Part shown: positions 19,226-27,910 of the stretch, one piece after another
Layout: every line of letters begins with the position of its first letter
How positions within the stretch are numbered: the stretch's first letter is position 1
From: JAGGAG01 sp964638035
GTDB lineage: Bacteria > Gemmatimonadota > Gemmatimonadetes > Gemmatimonadales > GWC2-71-9
NCBI GenBank assembly: GCA_964638035.1
Contig: CAZWXD010000014.1
Location: forward strand, 1-64,000
DNA: 64,000 bases
Reading direction: 5' to 3'
The notes under the pieces: generated by a model
Seen by the model: the letters and a program-made list of their open reading frames with translations, nothing else
Told to the model about the DNA's origin: nothing
The model's database searches: none
Program-made: the position numbers and the translations under genes

Positions 19226-20136
19226 CGCCTCCCTCGAGTGCCAGTGCGTTCCGTGCCGCGCCGTGCGCGGTGCTCCTTCGATGCGTCGCTGCCCTTCCCT
19301 CGCGGTGCCCGCGCCGCTGCCGGTGGCCCGCCCGCCGTGCGGGACGCCCCGCGGCCGGCGATCGCCCGGTAGATGGCGGACTCTTCTGCCGGCGTCAGGG
19401 GGCGCCAGGCACCGGGTGGCAGGTCGCCCAGCCGCACCGGACCATAGGAGAGCCGCGCCAGCCGCTCCACCTTGAGCCCCATGGCCTCGCACCAGCGCCG
19501 CACCACGCGGTTCCGGCCCTCCTGCAGGGTCACGTCGAGGATGGACCGTCCCTCCTTGCCGGGGCGCACGCGCACGTCATCGGGCACCACGGGCCGACCG
19601 TCCAGCACGATGCGCTCCCGCACCGCAGCGGCGACCTCCGCCGTGGGCCGGCCATGCACCAGTGCCGTGTACTTCCGCGGCACCTGATAGCGGGGGTGCG
19701 TGAGCCGGTGCACCGCCTCGCCATCGGTCGTCAGGAGGAGCAGCCCCGTGGTCATCACGTCCAGCCGGCCCACGTAGGTCAGGCCAGCCGGGTCGGGGAT
19801 GAAATCGAACACCGTCCGCCGCCCGGCCTCGTCGTCAGCCGTGGTCACCACGCCCAGGGGCTTGTGGAAGGCGAGCCAGCGCAGGGGACGAAGGGCGATG
19901 GTCTTGCCACCCACCGTGAGCCGCTGCCGCGCCAGGTCGACCTTGCTCCCGAGGGTCGCCACTTCCCCATCCACCCGTACGCGGCCCTCGCGAATGAGTT
20001 CCTCGGCCTGGCGCCGTGAGGCGATACCGGCCCGGGCAAGGGCGCGCTGCACCCGCATCGGACCCTTCACGTCGGCCGGCTGGGAGGCGCCCTTGCGGGG
20101 GCCTTCCCCCCGGGGAGGGCGCTTCGGGGCGGTCAC
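19222..20136 (-). CDS. rluB: RluB/RsuA-family pseudouridine synthase
   Basis: 304 residues. An S4 RNA-binding domain (RVQRALARAGIASRRQAEEL) is followed by the catalytic domain with GRLDVMTTGLLLLTTDG, whose Asp is catalytic, and the C-terminal NRVVRRWCEAMG. It modifies uridine in rRNA, most likely 23S position 2605-type. A basic, Ala-rich tail follows. The GTG at 20136 is used; an ATG 26 residues later would also keep the S4 domain. scpB-rluB is a frequent pair. Confidence 0.9.
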
Positions 20137-20152
20137 GCCAGGTGCCAGCCGG

Positions 20153-20737
20153 TCACGCCTCGGCCTCTACGTAGGCCGCGGCGTCGTCCGGCCCGTCCGG
20201 CTCCGGTCGGTGCGGGTGGAGGGCGATGGTCAACTCGTCCGCACGCGGCAGGTCGGCCACGTCCTTGAGCCCGAGCAGCTCGAGGAACGACGCGGTCGTG
20301 CCGTAGAGCAGCGGGCGTCCCAGGGCCTCGCCGCGGCCCACCACTTCGATGAGCCCGCGCTCCTGCAGCGCCCGCAACACGCCGCCTGCCGAGACGCCGC
20401 GGATCTCCTCGATCTCCGCGCGACCCACCGGCTGCCGGTACGCGATGATGGCGAGGGTCTCCATCGCGGCCGACGTCAGGCGTGGTGTGCGCACCGCGAA
20501 CTGGGCCCGCTCGATGGCCTGCGCCAGCGCGGGCCGGGTGAGGACCTGCCAGCCACCGGCCAGCTCCACCAGCTCCACGCCATGCTGGCCGAAGTCGAGC
20601 GCTTCCTTGAGCTCGTCCAGCGCCGTGCGCACATCGGCAAGGGACACGTCGGGTTCCAGCGTGGCCAGCTCCTCGACCGTGAGGGGCCGGGGCGCCGAGT
20701 AGAGCGCGGCTTCAACCAGCTGCGTGAGTGGGTTCAC
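20153..20737 (-). CDS. scpB: Segregation and condensation protein B
   Basis: 194 residues. Two winged-helix domains; METLAIIAYRQPVGRAEIEEIRG (split here as METLAIIAYRQP and RAEIEEIRGV) is the ScpB signature. It works with ScpA and an SMC protein to compact chromosomes. The GTG start at 20737 lies 26 bases inside the end of scpA, so the pair is translated together. Confidence 0.94.
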   Translation of the reverse strand: MNPLTQLVEAALYSAPRPLTVEELATLEPDVSLADVRTALDELKEALDFGQHGVELVELAGGWQVLTRPALAQAIERAQFAVRTPRLTSAAMETLAIIAYRQPVGRAEIEEIRGVSAGGVLRALQERGLIEVVGRGEALGRPLLYGTTASFLELLGLKDVADLPRADELTIALHPHRPEPDGPDDAAAYVEAEA

Positions 20738-21458
20738 GGCGAATCACCATGGGGGCAAAGGGGGCGCCCTGCAGGACAACGAGGTGCCCGCGCCGGGCAA
20801 GCTCGAGCAGGGCCAGGAGCGTGGAGAGCACGTCCACGATGGTGGGCCGGGGGCCCAGCGCGTCGCGGAAGGTGAGCTCATGCATGTCGGCCAGCAGTGC
20901 CTCGATCCGCCGGGTGGCGCCCTCGACGTCGAGGGGCCGCGCGACGACGCGGTGCAGCACCGGCACGGGGATGGCCATGATCGCGCGCTCGACCGCGCCC
21001 AGGAGCTCGCCGATGGACAGCTCGAGCGGTGGCGGCGGCAGTTCCGGCGGCGGCGGCAGGTAGCCGCGCGCGTACTGCTGGGCCCGCCGCTCGGCGGCCC
21101 GGGCCAGCCAGTGGGTGATCTCCTTCACCTGCTGGTACTCGAGCAGGCGGCGCACCAGTTCGGCGCGTGGATCCTCCCAGCCCTCTTCCTCCGACTGGCG
21201 CGGCAGCAGCATCTGCGCCTTGAGGCGCACCAGGCGGCTCGCCATGTCGAGGTAGTCCGCTGCCTGGTTGAGGCCCAGGGCGTGGATCGCCTTCAGGAAC
21301 TGGTCGGCGATGCGGGCGATCGGGATGTCGGCGATGTCCACCTGCTGCTCCCGGAGCAGGTGCAGGAGGAGGTCGAGGGGGCCGGCGAACTGGTCGAGCT
21401 CGACGACGAAGGCGGCATCGCCTGCTGCCGGCACCGGTGCCACGGCCGCGCTGGTCAC
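20712..21458 (-). CDS. scpA: Segregation and condensation protein A
   Basis: 248 residues. FAGPLDLLLHLLREQQVDI and DYLDMASRLVRLKAQMLLP are the conserved N-terminal kleisin motifs that bind SMC. The GTG at 21458 is preferred to the GTG at 21473: it has a GGAGG site eight bases upstream and overlaps the stop of the protease gene as GTGA, whereas 21473 has no such site. Works in the SMC-ScpAB complex. Confidence 0.93.
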   Translation of the reverse strand: MTSAAVAPVPAAGDAAFVVELDQFAGPLDLLLHLLREQQVDIADIPIARIADQFLKAIHALGLNQAADYLDMASRLVRLKAQMLLPRQSEEEGWEDPRAELVRRLLEYQQVKEITHWLARAAERRAQQYARGYLPPPPELPPPPLELSIGELLGAVERAIMAIPVPVLHRVVARPLDVEGATRRIEALLADMHELTFRDALGPRPTIVDVLSTLLALLELARRGHLVVLQGAPFAPMVIRREPTHAAG

Positions 21459-22252
21459 CCGAAGATCCTCCACCCGTCACCCAGGGCGAATGGCAGGATG
21501 AGCCGCACAATCCAGGTGAGGAAGATGCGCGCCGGCGTCAGCAGCCAGCCCAGCAGGCCCGGCACCAGCAGGACAATCGCCATGATGATGAGGAAACCGA
21601 ACCGCTGCAGCTCCCGGTACTTCAGTCCCCAGGCGGGCGGCAACAGGTAGTAGAACAGGTGCGACCCATCGAGCGGCGGGATGGGCAGCAGGTTGAAGAA
21701 GCAGAGGATCACGTTGATGTTGATCCCCCACATCATCATCCGCTGTGCATTGTCGAGCACAGCCGTGGTACCCGGCGCGGCGCGAGCCGCGAGGCCCAGC
21801 AGCACGAACAGCACCGCGAACAGGAAGATGAGCGCGAAGTTCGTGAGCACACCCGCCGAGGAGACGATGATGTCGCCCCGCTTGAGCTCACGATACTTGC
21901 GCGGGTCCACCGGCACCGGCTTCGCCCCGCCGAACAGGAACCGGCCCCCCGACCAGTAGAGCGTCAATGCCGGAACCAGGATGGTCATGAAGATGTCGAT
22001 GTGCGGGAGCGGATTCATGGTGAGCCGCCCCTGGCGGTAGGCCGTGTCGTCCCCCTGCCGGAACGCCGCCGCCGCGTGGGCGTACTCGTGCGCCACCAGC
22101 GAGAAGATGATGGTCGGTGCCGCGATGACGAACTCGAGGAGCTTCGAATCCAGGGGGGACCGTCCCGGGGAGAGGGGGAAGCCGAATCGGGGAAAAGTGA
22201 CAGGTGGGCGGGGCCAAGTCAAAAGTGCGGTCCTGCTTGACCGACCCGCCAC
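21455..22252 (-). CDS. Site-2-protease-family membrane metallopeptidase
   Basis: Up to 265 residues with about five to six helices. HEYAHAAAAF gives the zinc HExxH site and NLLPIPPLDGSH the third-ligand motif, as in the M50B small S2P-like proteins (YwhC/RseP relatives). It probably cleaves membrane-bound substrates. The start is uncertain: the GTG at 22252 has no ribosome-binding site and lies within the rpsT promoter; TTG at 22222 or a start nearer 22153 would fit the family better. First gene of the long operon. Confidence 0.85.
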   Translation of the reverse strand: MAGRSSRTALLTWPRPPVTFPRFGFPLSPGRSPLDSKLLEFVIAAPTIIFSLVAHEYAHAAAAFRQGDDTAYRQGRLTMNPLPHIDIFMTILVPALTLYWSGGRFLFGGAKPVPVDPRKYRELKRGDIIVSSAGVLTNFALIFLFAVLFVLLGLAARAAPGTTAVLDNAQRMMMWGININVILCFFNLLPIPPLDGSHLFYYLLPPAWGLKYRELQRFGFLIIMAIVLLVPGLLGWLLTPARIFLTWIVRLILPFALGDGWRIFG

Positions 22253-22265
22253 CGGCCGCTATATA
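22237..22265 (+). promoter_or_regulatory. Sigma-70-type promoter of rpsT
   Basis: TTGACC (22237-22242) and TATATA (22260-22265) are separated by 17 bases, close to the consensus. It lies 74 bases before the rpsT start in the divergent interval, a good setting for a ribosomal-protein promoter. Confidence 0.8.
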
Positions 22266-22338
22266 TCCCCGCCTCAAATCAGCACTTGCGCGTTCCGTGG
22301 GGCGCGCCGTCCAGGACTCCGGAAAATCGAGGTTGAGG

Positions 22339-22593
22339 GTGCCGCGTACCAGGTCCGCCAAGAAGGCGCAGCGTCAGTCGAAGTCCCGCACCGAGCGCAA
22401 CCGCGCGCAGCGCAGCCAGCTCCGGAGCGCCGTGAAGAAGGTCCGGGGTGCCTCCACGAAGGACGAGGCCGCCAAGGCGTTCGCCGAGGCCTCCTCCCTG
22501 CTCGACCGGGCTGGCCGCAAGAACCTGGTGCACCGCAACACGGCCGCCAGGCAGAAGAGCCGGCTGTCGAGGGCTGCTGCCAGGAAGCCCTGA
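22339..22593 (+). CDS. rpsT: 30S ribosomal protein S20
   Basis: 84 residues, typical length, Lys/Arg-rich helical. The start VPRTRSAKKAQRQSKSR and the end HRNTAARQKSRLSR match S20. It binds 16S rRNA in the small subunit. The start is GTG at 22339, with a GAGG-type site just upstream; an in-frame TTG two codons earlier is less likely. It is monocistronic, with its own promoter and terminator, as usual for this gene. Confidence 0.95.
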   Translation: MPRTRSAKKAQRQSKSRTERNRAQRSQLRSAVKKVRGASTKDEAAKAFAEASSLLDRAGRKNLVHRNTAARQKSRLSRAAARKP

Positions 22594-22618
22594 TCACCAC
22601 CGGCCGAACCATGCAAGA

Positions 22619-22654
22619 GGCCCCGGTCCCAGGACCGGGGCCTTCGTGTTTCTC
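22619..22654 (+). terminator. Rho-independent terminator of rpsT
   Basis: GGCCCCGGTCC and GGACCGGGGCC form a perfect 11-bp stem around CA, followed by the T-rich TTCGTGTTTCT. It lies 25 bases past the rpsT stop. The same stem could stop transcripts from the minus strand. Confidence 0.85.
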
Positions 22655-22679
22655 AGGGCAGCCAGCAGACGCCTGGGCG

Positions 22680-23552
22680 CTAGAGTGCTGCCAGCTCCGC
22701 ACCGCACCGTTCGCAATACCACTCCGTGGGGCGGTTCAGGGTACCACACTCGCCGCACTTCAGGGTCTTGGTGGCGGTCGGCGTGCCGGCCTGCGGGCCG
22801 GGGCCGGCCGTCGCCGCTTCGTCCCCGGCACCGACCTCCCCCATGTCGCTCGCCACCTGGATCGCCCTCACCTGGCCGCTGTCGCCCTTCCGTGCGGGCG
22901 GCGCCGAACGGCGGATGCCGGACGGTTCGCCGGTCACCGACTTCAGGAAGTCGAGTTCATCGAGGGGCGATTCCTTCCGCCCACCCGTCGCAGCCCGCAT
23001 CGGGCCCGGCGTCCGGGGCACGAAGCGGGGCGCCCCGGCGGCGTCGTTCCCTGGAGCCTCGGCGGGCGCTGGCAGCGGGGTCTCGACGCGCCGGACGGCC
23101 GGAGCGTCCGGCGGCACGGGCCGGGCGATCAGTTGCAGGACCTCCGCCAGGCGTGCGATCTCGCCTTCCTCATGGCCGGCCCGGCCGCCGATCTCCTGCA
23201 ATGCCGCCTCTGCCTCGGAGCCCACGGCACTCCACTCATCCTCCGAGTACTCACCCACCGAGTGGCGGATCTCCGCCTCGGCCAGCCGCTCCTCGATGTC
23301 GGCCCGACGCTCTTCGAGCTCCGCCAGGCTCGCCCGGTGGGCGGAGAGCGCCGACTCCACGGTGGATGCATGCTTCCGAAGTTCCCCGACTACCGCGCCA
23401 AGGCGACCCTCGTAATCGGCTCGCACCTTCGCCCGGACTGCCTCCGGCGCCTGCGATCCCGCGCCGGTGAGCTTGGCGAGCCACTGCTCATACTGGGCCC
23501 GCTGCTGGAGCAGCTGGTCTACCTGGGCGAGGGAAGCGTCAGTTTCGCTCAT
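22680..23552 (-). CDS. Coiled-coil protein with C-terminal zinc ribbon
   Basis: 290 residues. The first about 150 residues are a long, charged coiled coil (for example LAELEERRADIEERLAEAE); a Pro/Ala-rich disordered middle follows; the C-terminus has a zinc ribbon CGECG...CERCG (about 269-286). The ATG at 23552 begins MSETDASLAQVD. Function unknown; such zinc-ribbon proteins often act as adaptors. It lies 85 bases downstream of pyrC on the same strand, and could share its transcript. Confidence 0.72.
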   Translation of the reverse strand: MSETDASLAQVDQLLQQRAQYEQWLAKLTGAGSQAPEAVRAKVRADYEGRLGAVVGELRKHASTVESALSAHRASLAELEERRADIEERLAEAEIRHSVGEYSEDEWSAVGSEAEAALQEIGGRAGHEEGEIARLAEVLQLIARPVPPDAPAVRRVETPLPAPAEAPGNDAAGAPRFVPRTPGPMRAATGGRKESPLDELDFLKSVTGEPSGIRRSAPPARKGDSGQVRAIQVASDMGEVGAGDEAATAGPGPQAGTPTATKTLKCGECGTLNRPTEWYCERCGAELAAL

Positions 23553-23637
23553 GTCAGTGTGGGCTGGAGGTGGCTGGAAGTGCCCCGCTTCCCCCAAACC
23601 TAATGGCAGCCGCGCTCGATGTAACCCCGAAAGGCCA

Positions 23638-24945
23638 TCAGCCTGCCTTCGCGGCCCCGACCTGGCGCTCGAACGCCACCGCACCGCGCACAATCGTGAG
23701 CTCCGCCCGCCCGGTGAGGCGGCGGCCGGCAAACGGGGTATTCCGGCTCTTCGAGAAGAAGGCCTCGGGCTGCACATCCCACTCGACGGCCGGGTCGAGC
23801 ACCACCACGTCGGCCGGCGCCCCCGTCGCGAGCGTGCCCCCCGGCAGGTTGAAGAGCCGTGCAGGCACCGTGCTCATCCGGCCGAGCAGGTCGGGCAGCG
23901 TGAGCAGGCCGGTCTGCACCAGCTCGGTCACCGACAGGCCGAAGGCGGTCTCCAGGCCGACGATGCCATTGGGCGCATCATCGAACTCGCGCTCCTTGGC
24001 ATCGTAGTGGTGCGGGGCGTGATCGGTCGCAATGCAGTCGATGGTTCCGTCGCGGAGCGCCTGGCGGATGGCCTCGCGATCCTCCGCCTCCCGGAGCGGC
24101 GGGTTCATCTTCGCATTGGTGTTGTAGCCGAGGCAGGCCTCGTGCGTGAGCGAGAAGTGGTGCGGACAGGCCTCGGCCGTCACCCGGATGCCCTGCTCCT
24201 TGGCCCGCCGGATGAGCTCCACCGAGCCGCGCGTGGACATGTGACAGAGGTGCACGTGCCCGCCGGTGTGCCCGGCCAGGATGATGTCGCGGGCCACCAT
24301 GATCTCCTCCGCGGCAGCCGGGATCCCCTTGAGGCCGAGCCGCGTGGCGATGATGCCCTCGTGCATCGACCCGCCGGCGGCCAGGGTGGGATCCTCGCAG
24401 TGATCGGCGACCGGAATGCCGAAGGTCCTGGCATACTCGAGCGCGGTGCGCATCATGTGGCTCGACACCACCGGCTTGCCGTCATCACTCACCGCCACCG
24501 CGCCGGCCCCCACCAGCTCGCCGAACTCGGCCAGGGTGAGGCCCTTCTGGCCCACTGAAATTGCGCCGATCGGGTACACCCGTGCCTTCGCCGCGCGCTG
24601 CGCCTGGGCGATCACGAAGCCCACCACACCCTGGTTGTCACAGACCGGGTCGGTGTTGGGCATGGCACACACGGCGGTGAAGCCGCCAGCGACCGCTGCC
24701 ATGGCGCCGGTCGCCACCGTCTCGAGGTCCTCCTGGCCCGGCTCGCGGAGGTGGGTGTGCACGTCCACGAGGCCCGGCGCCACGACTCGCCCGGTGCAGT
24801 CGATCACCGTCGCGTCGTCGGGGGTACCGATGTTGCGACCCACCGCCTCGACCCGGCCACCCGTGAGGTAGACGTCGGCCACGGCGTCGGTGCCGCGCGA
24901 GGGGTCGATCACGCGCCCACCCCGAAGGAGGATTGCCCGGCTCAT
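23638..24945 (-). CDS. pyrC: Dihydroorotase
   Basis: 435 residues, class I type. DVHTHLREPGQEDLET carries the first metal ligands, HLCHMSTRGS and DCIATDHAPHH the others. It closes carbamoyl aspartate to dihydroorotate in pyrimidine synthesis. The ATG at 24945 is preferred to the GTG just before it because AGGGGAG stands five bases upstream. It follows pyrB by 16 bases. Confidence 0.94.
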   Translation of the reverse strand: MSRAILLRGGRVIDPSRGTDAVADVYLTGGRVEAVGRNIGTPDDATVIDCTGRVVAPGLVDVHTHLREPGQEDLETVATGAMAAVAGGFTAVCAMPNTDPVCDNQGVVGFVIAQAQRAAKARVYPIGAISVGQKGLTLAEFGELVGAGAVAVSDDGKPVVSSHMMRTALEYARTFGIPVADHCEDPTLAAGGSMHEGIIATRLGLKGIPAAAEEIMVARDIILAGHTGGHVHLCHMSTRGSVELIRRAKEQGIRVTAEACPHHFSLTHEACLGYNTNAKMNPPLREAEDREAIRQALRDGTIDCIATDHAPHHYDAKEREFDDAPNGIVGLETAFGLSVTELVQTGLLTLPDLLGRMSTVPARLFNLPGGTLATGAPADVVVLDPAVEWDVQPEAFFSKSRNTPFAGRRLTGRAELTIVRGAVAFERQVGAAKAG

Positions 24946-24961
24946 CACGACTCCCCTGGTA

Positions 24962-25987
24962 TCATGCGTCGCCCCGCGCCTGCCGCCCCTCGCCGTCCTC
25001 GGCGTCCTTGCCCCACGCCGGTCCGCCGCCGGCCAGGAGGTAGAGCACGGCCATCCGCACCGCCACGCCGTTGGTCACCTGGGGGAGGATCACGCTGTGG
25101 GGGCCGTCGGCCACCTCGCTGTCGATCTCGACCCCGCGGTTCATCGGGCCCGGGTGCATGATGACGAGGTCCCTGGGCGCCCGCTCCAGCCGTGCCGTCG
25201 AGAGCCCGAAGACCCGGTTGTACTCGCGCAGCGAGGGAATGAACCCGGCCTGCATCCGCTCCAGCTGCAGTCGCAGGACATTGAGGGCATCGGCCCACTG
25301 GATCGCGTCCTCGATGTGCGGGATCACGGTGACGCCCAGGTCCTCCACGTCGCGCGGGAGGAGCGATGCGGGCCCGCAGACCGCCACGTCGGCGCCGAGC
25401 CGGGTGAGTCCCCAGATGTTGCTCCGGCCCACCCGACTGTGCAGCAGGTCGCCGCAGATACACACCTTGAGCCCGTCGAGCCTCCCGAAGCGGTCCCGCA
25501 GCGTCAGGATGTCGAGGAGGCCCTGCGTGGGGTGCTCGTGCTTGCCGTCGCCCGCATTGATGACGTTGCTGCGGATCCGGCGCCCCAGGAACTCCGCCGA
25601 TCCCGAGGCCGGGTGGCGGATGACCACCATGTCGATGTGCATGGCCTCGAGGTTCCGCGCCGTGTCCACCAGCGTCTCACCCTTGGAGACCGACGACCCC
25701 GAGCTCGCCACGTTGACCGTGTCTGCGGAGAGCCGCTTCTCGGCGAACTCGAAGGAGATGCGCGTGCGGGTGGATGCCTCGAAGAACAGGTTGACGATCG
25801 TCTTGCCGCGAAGGGCCGGCACCTTCTTGATCTGCCGCTCGCTGACTTCCTTGAAGGGCTCCGCGGTGTCGAGGACCAGGCGGAGCTGGTCGGCCGAGAG
25901 GTACTCGAGGGCCGTCAGGTCCTTCTCGAGCGTCACCGGCGCGGACCGGGCTCCCGGGGCCCCGCTCCCCCCTGCCTGCTCCGTCAT
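24962..25987 (-). CDS. pyrB: Aspartate carbamoyltransferase catalytic subunit
   Basis: 341 residues. FFEASTRTRISFE is the carbamoyl-phosphate loop, HPTQGLLDILT and HPGPMNRGVEI further active-site parts. It joins carbamoyl phosphate to aspartate. No pyrI is present, so it is probably unregulated by that subunit. The C-terminal tail past about residue 320 is charged and variable. ATG overlaps the pyrR stop (ATGA). Confidence 0.95.
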   Translation of the reverse strand: MTEQAGGSGAPGARSAPVTLEKDLTALEYLSADQLRLVLDTAEPFKEVSERQIKKVPALRGKTIVNLFFEASTRTRISFEFAEKRLSADTVNVASSGSSVSKGETLVDTARNLEAMHIDMVVIRHPASGSAEFLGRRIRSNVINAGDGKHEHPTQGLLDILTLRDRFGRLDGLKVCICGDLLHSRVGRSNIWGLTRLGADVAVCGPASLLPRDVEDLGVTVIPHIEDAIQWADALNVLRLQLERMQAGFIPSLREYNRVFGLSTARLERAPRDLVIMHPGPMNRGVEIDSEVADGPHSVILPQVTNGVAVRMAVLYLLAGGGPAWGKDAEDGEGRQARGDA

Positions 25988-26523
25988 GCCATCTCCCTGA
26001 CCACGGCCACTGCGTCCTCGCCATCAAGCTCCTGCACCCGCACGTCCACCCGGTCCCCGGCGCCGGTGCTGACCCTCGTGCCGATGATGTCGGCCTGGAT
26101 GGGCAGCTCGCGGCCACCGCGATCGACCAGCACGCAGAGCAGGATCCGGCGGGGCCGCCCGAAGTCGGCGCACTCGTCGAGGGCCGCCCGCACGGTGCGC
26201 CCGGTGAAGAGGACGTCGTCCACGATCACGACAATGCGGCCGTCGAGGTCGGGCAGGCTGGTCTCCCCCACCATGGGACGGGGACCGATGGCCTGCAGGT
26301 CATCGCGATAGAGGGTGATGTCGAGCTTGCCGAGGGCCACGCTGGACGCTTCGGCCTCGTCGATGAGTGCCTTGAGGCGGGCGGCGAGTTCCACGCCGCG
26401 CCGCTGGATGCCCACCAGGACCAGGTGCTCGGTGCCTCGGGCCCGCTCCACGATCTCCGAGGCCATGCGCTGGAGGCAGCGTGCAAGGGCCCGGGCATCC
26501 ATGATCACGGCGGGGGATGGCAT
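25984..26523 (-). CDS. pyrR: PyrR: pyr regulator / uracil phosphoribosyltransferase
   Basis: 179 residues. VVIVDDVLFTGRTVRAAL is the PRPP-binding motif; ITLYRDDL and VDRGGRELPIQAD are typical of PyrR. In Gram-positive bacteria it binds leader RNA to attenuate the pyr operon. Here only 35 bases separate it from the upstream lipoprotein stop, so no attenuator leader precedes it; it may act on another site or mainly as an enzyme. An ATG seven codons later (MDARAL) is an alternative start. Confidence 0.92.
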   Translation of the reverse strand: MPSPAVIMDARALARCLQRMASEIVERARGTEHLVLVGIQRRGVELAARLKALIDEAEASSVALGKLDITLYRDDLQAIGPRPMVGETSLPDLDGRIVVIVDDVLFTGRTVRAALDECADFGRPRRILLCVLVDRGGRELPIQADIIGTRVSTGAGDRVDVRVQELDGEDAVAVVREMA

Positions 26524-26558
26524 CGGGGCGGGAAGCTAATGCGGTGACGGCGTCCCTG

Positions 26559-27908
26559 CTACATCCGCCCCATCCGCATCAGGATCTCGCTCTGGCCCAC
26601 GCGCGGAAGGCCCATCACGGCCTTCGGGTCACGCATGTCCACCGCCGTCGCCAGCTTCTCGCGGTGGGCCGCACTGGTCATCTGGCCCCACGCCACGCAG
26701 AGCGAGTCGCCCACGACACCCAGGACGGGGAAGCTGGCGGCCACCCCCCCGTCACTCACCCGCTCGACCGGCCCGAACGTCGCGCCGCCATCACGCGAGC
26801 GCCGGACCAGGATGCGCGGCAGCTCGGAGTGGCCGTCGTCCCACGCCACGACCACTTCCCCCCTGGCGCCCAGGGCAAGCTGCACATGCGCCGGGGTGGA
26901 GCGCTCCCCCACCGCGACCGGCACCGGCACGAAGGTTCGGCCCCCATCGCGGGACTGCCCGTACCACACGCCGGCCTCGCCGGCCCGCCCCTGCCACCAC
27001 GCGATGTGCACCGCGCCGGTCGCATCGACCTTGAGCGATGGGCCCGCATGCGGGCACCCCGGGTACACCCAGTTGTCCTCGCGCGGCCGGACCGGCGCGT
27101 CCCAGGTGTCCCCGCCATCCCGGGACCGCATGACCACGATGTCCCGCACATCCCCGGGCAGGATGGCCCGCCAGGCAAGGTAGAGTGTGCCATCCCCGCC
27201 TGCCGCGATCGCCGTCCGGCAGCACGGGCAGGTTGGCTGGCGGTACACCATGCGGGTGGGCTCCCACGTCCTGCCCTGGTCGAACGACCGGCTCATCGCC
27301 ACGCCGGACTGCCCCTTGGTGTTCAGCAGCCAGGTGGCGATGAGGCGGCCATCGGGCGCCGCGAGCAGCGCATGAAAGTTGTGGGCCCCGAAATCCCCGA
27401 ACCTGCCAGCCTCGTTCACCGTCACCGGTGCAGACCAGGTGGCGCCCCCGTCGTCCGATCGCACGAAGCGCAGGGCGCTCACCGGGAAGCGCTGCCCCGG
27501 GACCACCTTCCCCACCGCATACAGGGCGTAGATGTGCGTCGCGTCGGCGGTGAGTTGCGGCGGCGCCTCGCCGTGCGGCTCGATGGGGCCGAGCGGGTCG
27601 GTGATGGTCGCATGCCGCTCGCCCGCCGTGCCCCGGGGCCGCACGGTGATGTGCAGCGAGCCCTCGTCGCCTCCCCCCGGGGCCGACACCCAGGACACCA
27701 CGCGATCGCCACCCTGCGTGGTGAGGAACATCGGCGTGGCCCCGTTGGCGGTCGCCTGCGAGACCACCACGGCGGGGGTGAACGATGGCGACGCGGCCCG
27801 GTCCCCGGACGTGGCGCAGCCGCCGACCGCAAGCACGATCCCCAGCACCCCTGACGCCCTGACGCCCTGGCGCCATGACGCCCCCTTGCCCAGGCATGCG
27901 ACCATCAT
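26559..27908 (-). CDS. Sialidase-like Asp-box lipoprotein with CPCC motif
   Basis: 449 residues. A lipoprotein signal ends at VGGC (residue 30). Several Asp boxes (RSDDGGATW, RSFDQGRTW, RSRDGGDTW, QSRDGGRTF, RSRDGGATF) indicate a six-bladed beta-propeller as in exo-alpha-sialidases, but this is not proof of sialidase activity. A Cys cluster, TCPCCRTAI, and a nearby PGCPHAG may bind metal. It follows the TonB receptor by two bases. The N-terminal codons contain an 8-bp repeat array, giving an unusual signal n-region. Confidence 0.75.
   Translation of the reverse strand: MMVACLGKGASWRQGVRASGVLGIVLAVGGCATSGDRAASPSFTPAVVVSQATANGATPMFLTTQGGDRVVSWVSAPGGGDEGSLHITVRPRGTAGERHATITDPLGPIEPHGEAPPQLTADATHIYALYAVGKVVPGQRFPVSALRFVRSDDGGATWSAPVTVNEAGRFGDFGAHNFHALLAAPDGRLIATWLLNTKGQSGVAMSRSFDQGRTWEPTRMVYRQPTCPCCRTAIAAGGDGTLYLAWRAILPGDVRDIVVMRSRDGGDTWDAPVRPREDNWVYPGCPHAGPSLKVDATGAVHIAWWQGRAGEAGVWYGQSRDGGRTFVPVPVAVGERSTPAHVQLALGARGEVVVAWDDGHSELPRILVRRSRDGGATFGPVERVSDGGVAASFPVLGVVGDSLCVAWGQMTSAAHREKLATAVDMRDPKAVMGLPRVGQSEILMRMGRM
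27851..27882 (-). repeat. 8-bp tandem repeat, four units
   Basis: Four consecutive octamers: CTGACGCC, CTGACGCC, CTGGCGCC, ATGACGCC. They lie inside the signal-peptide region of the Asp-box lipoprotein gene. The same octamer occurs in other arrays in the window. Confidence 0.85.
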
Positions 27909-27910
27909 GT

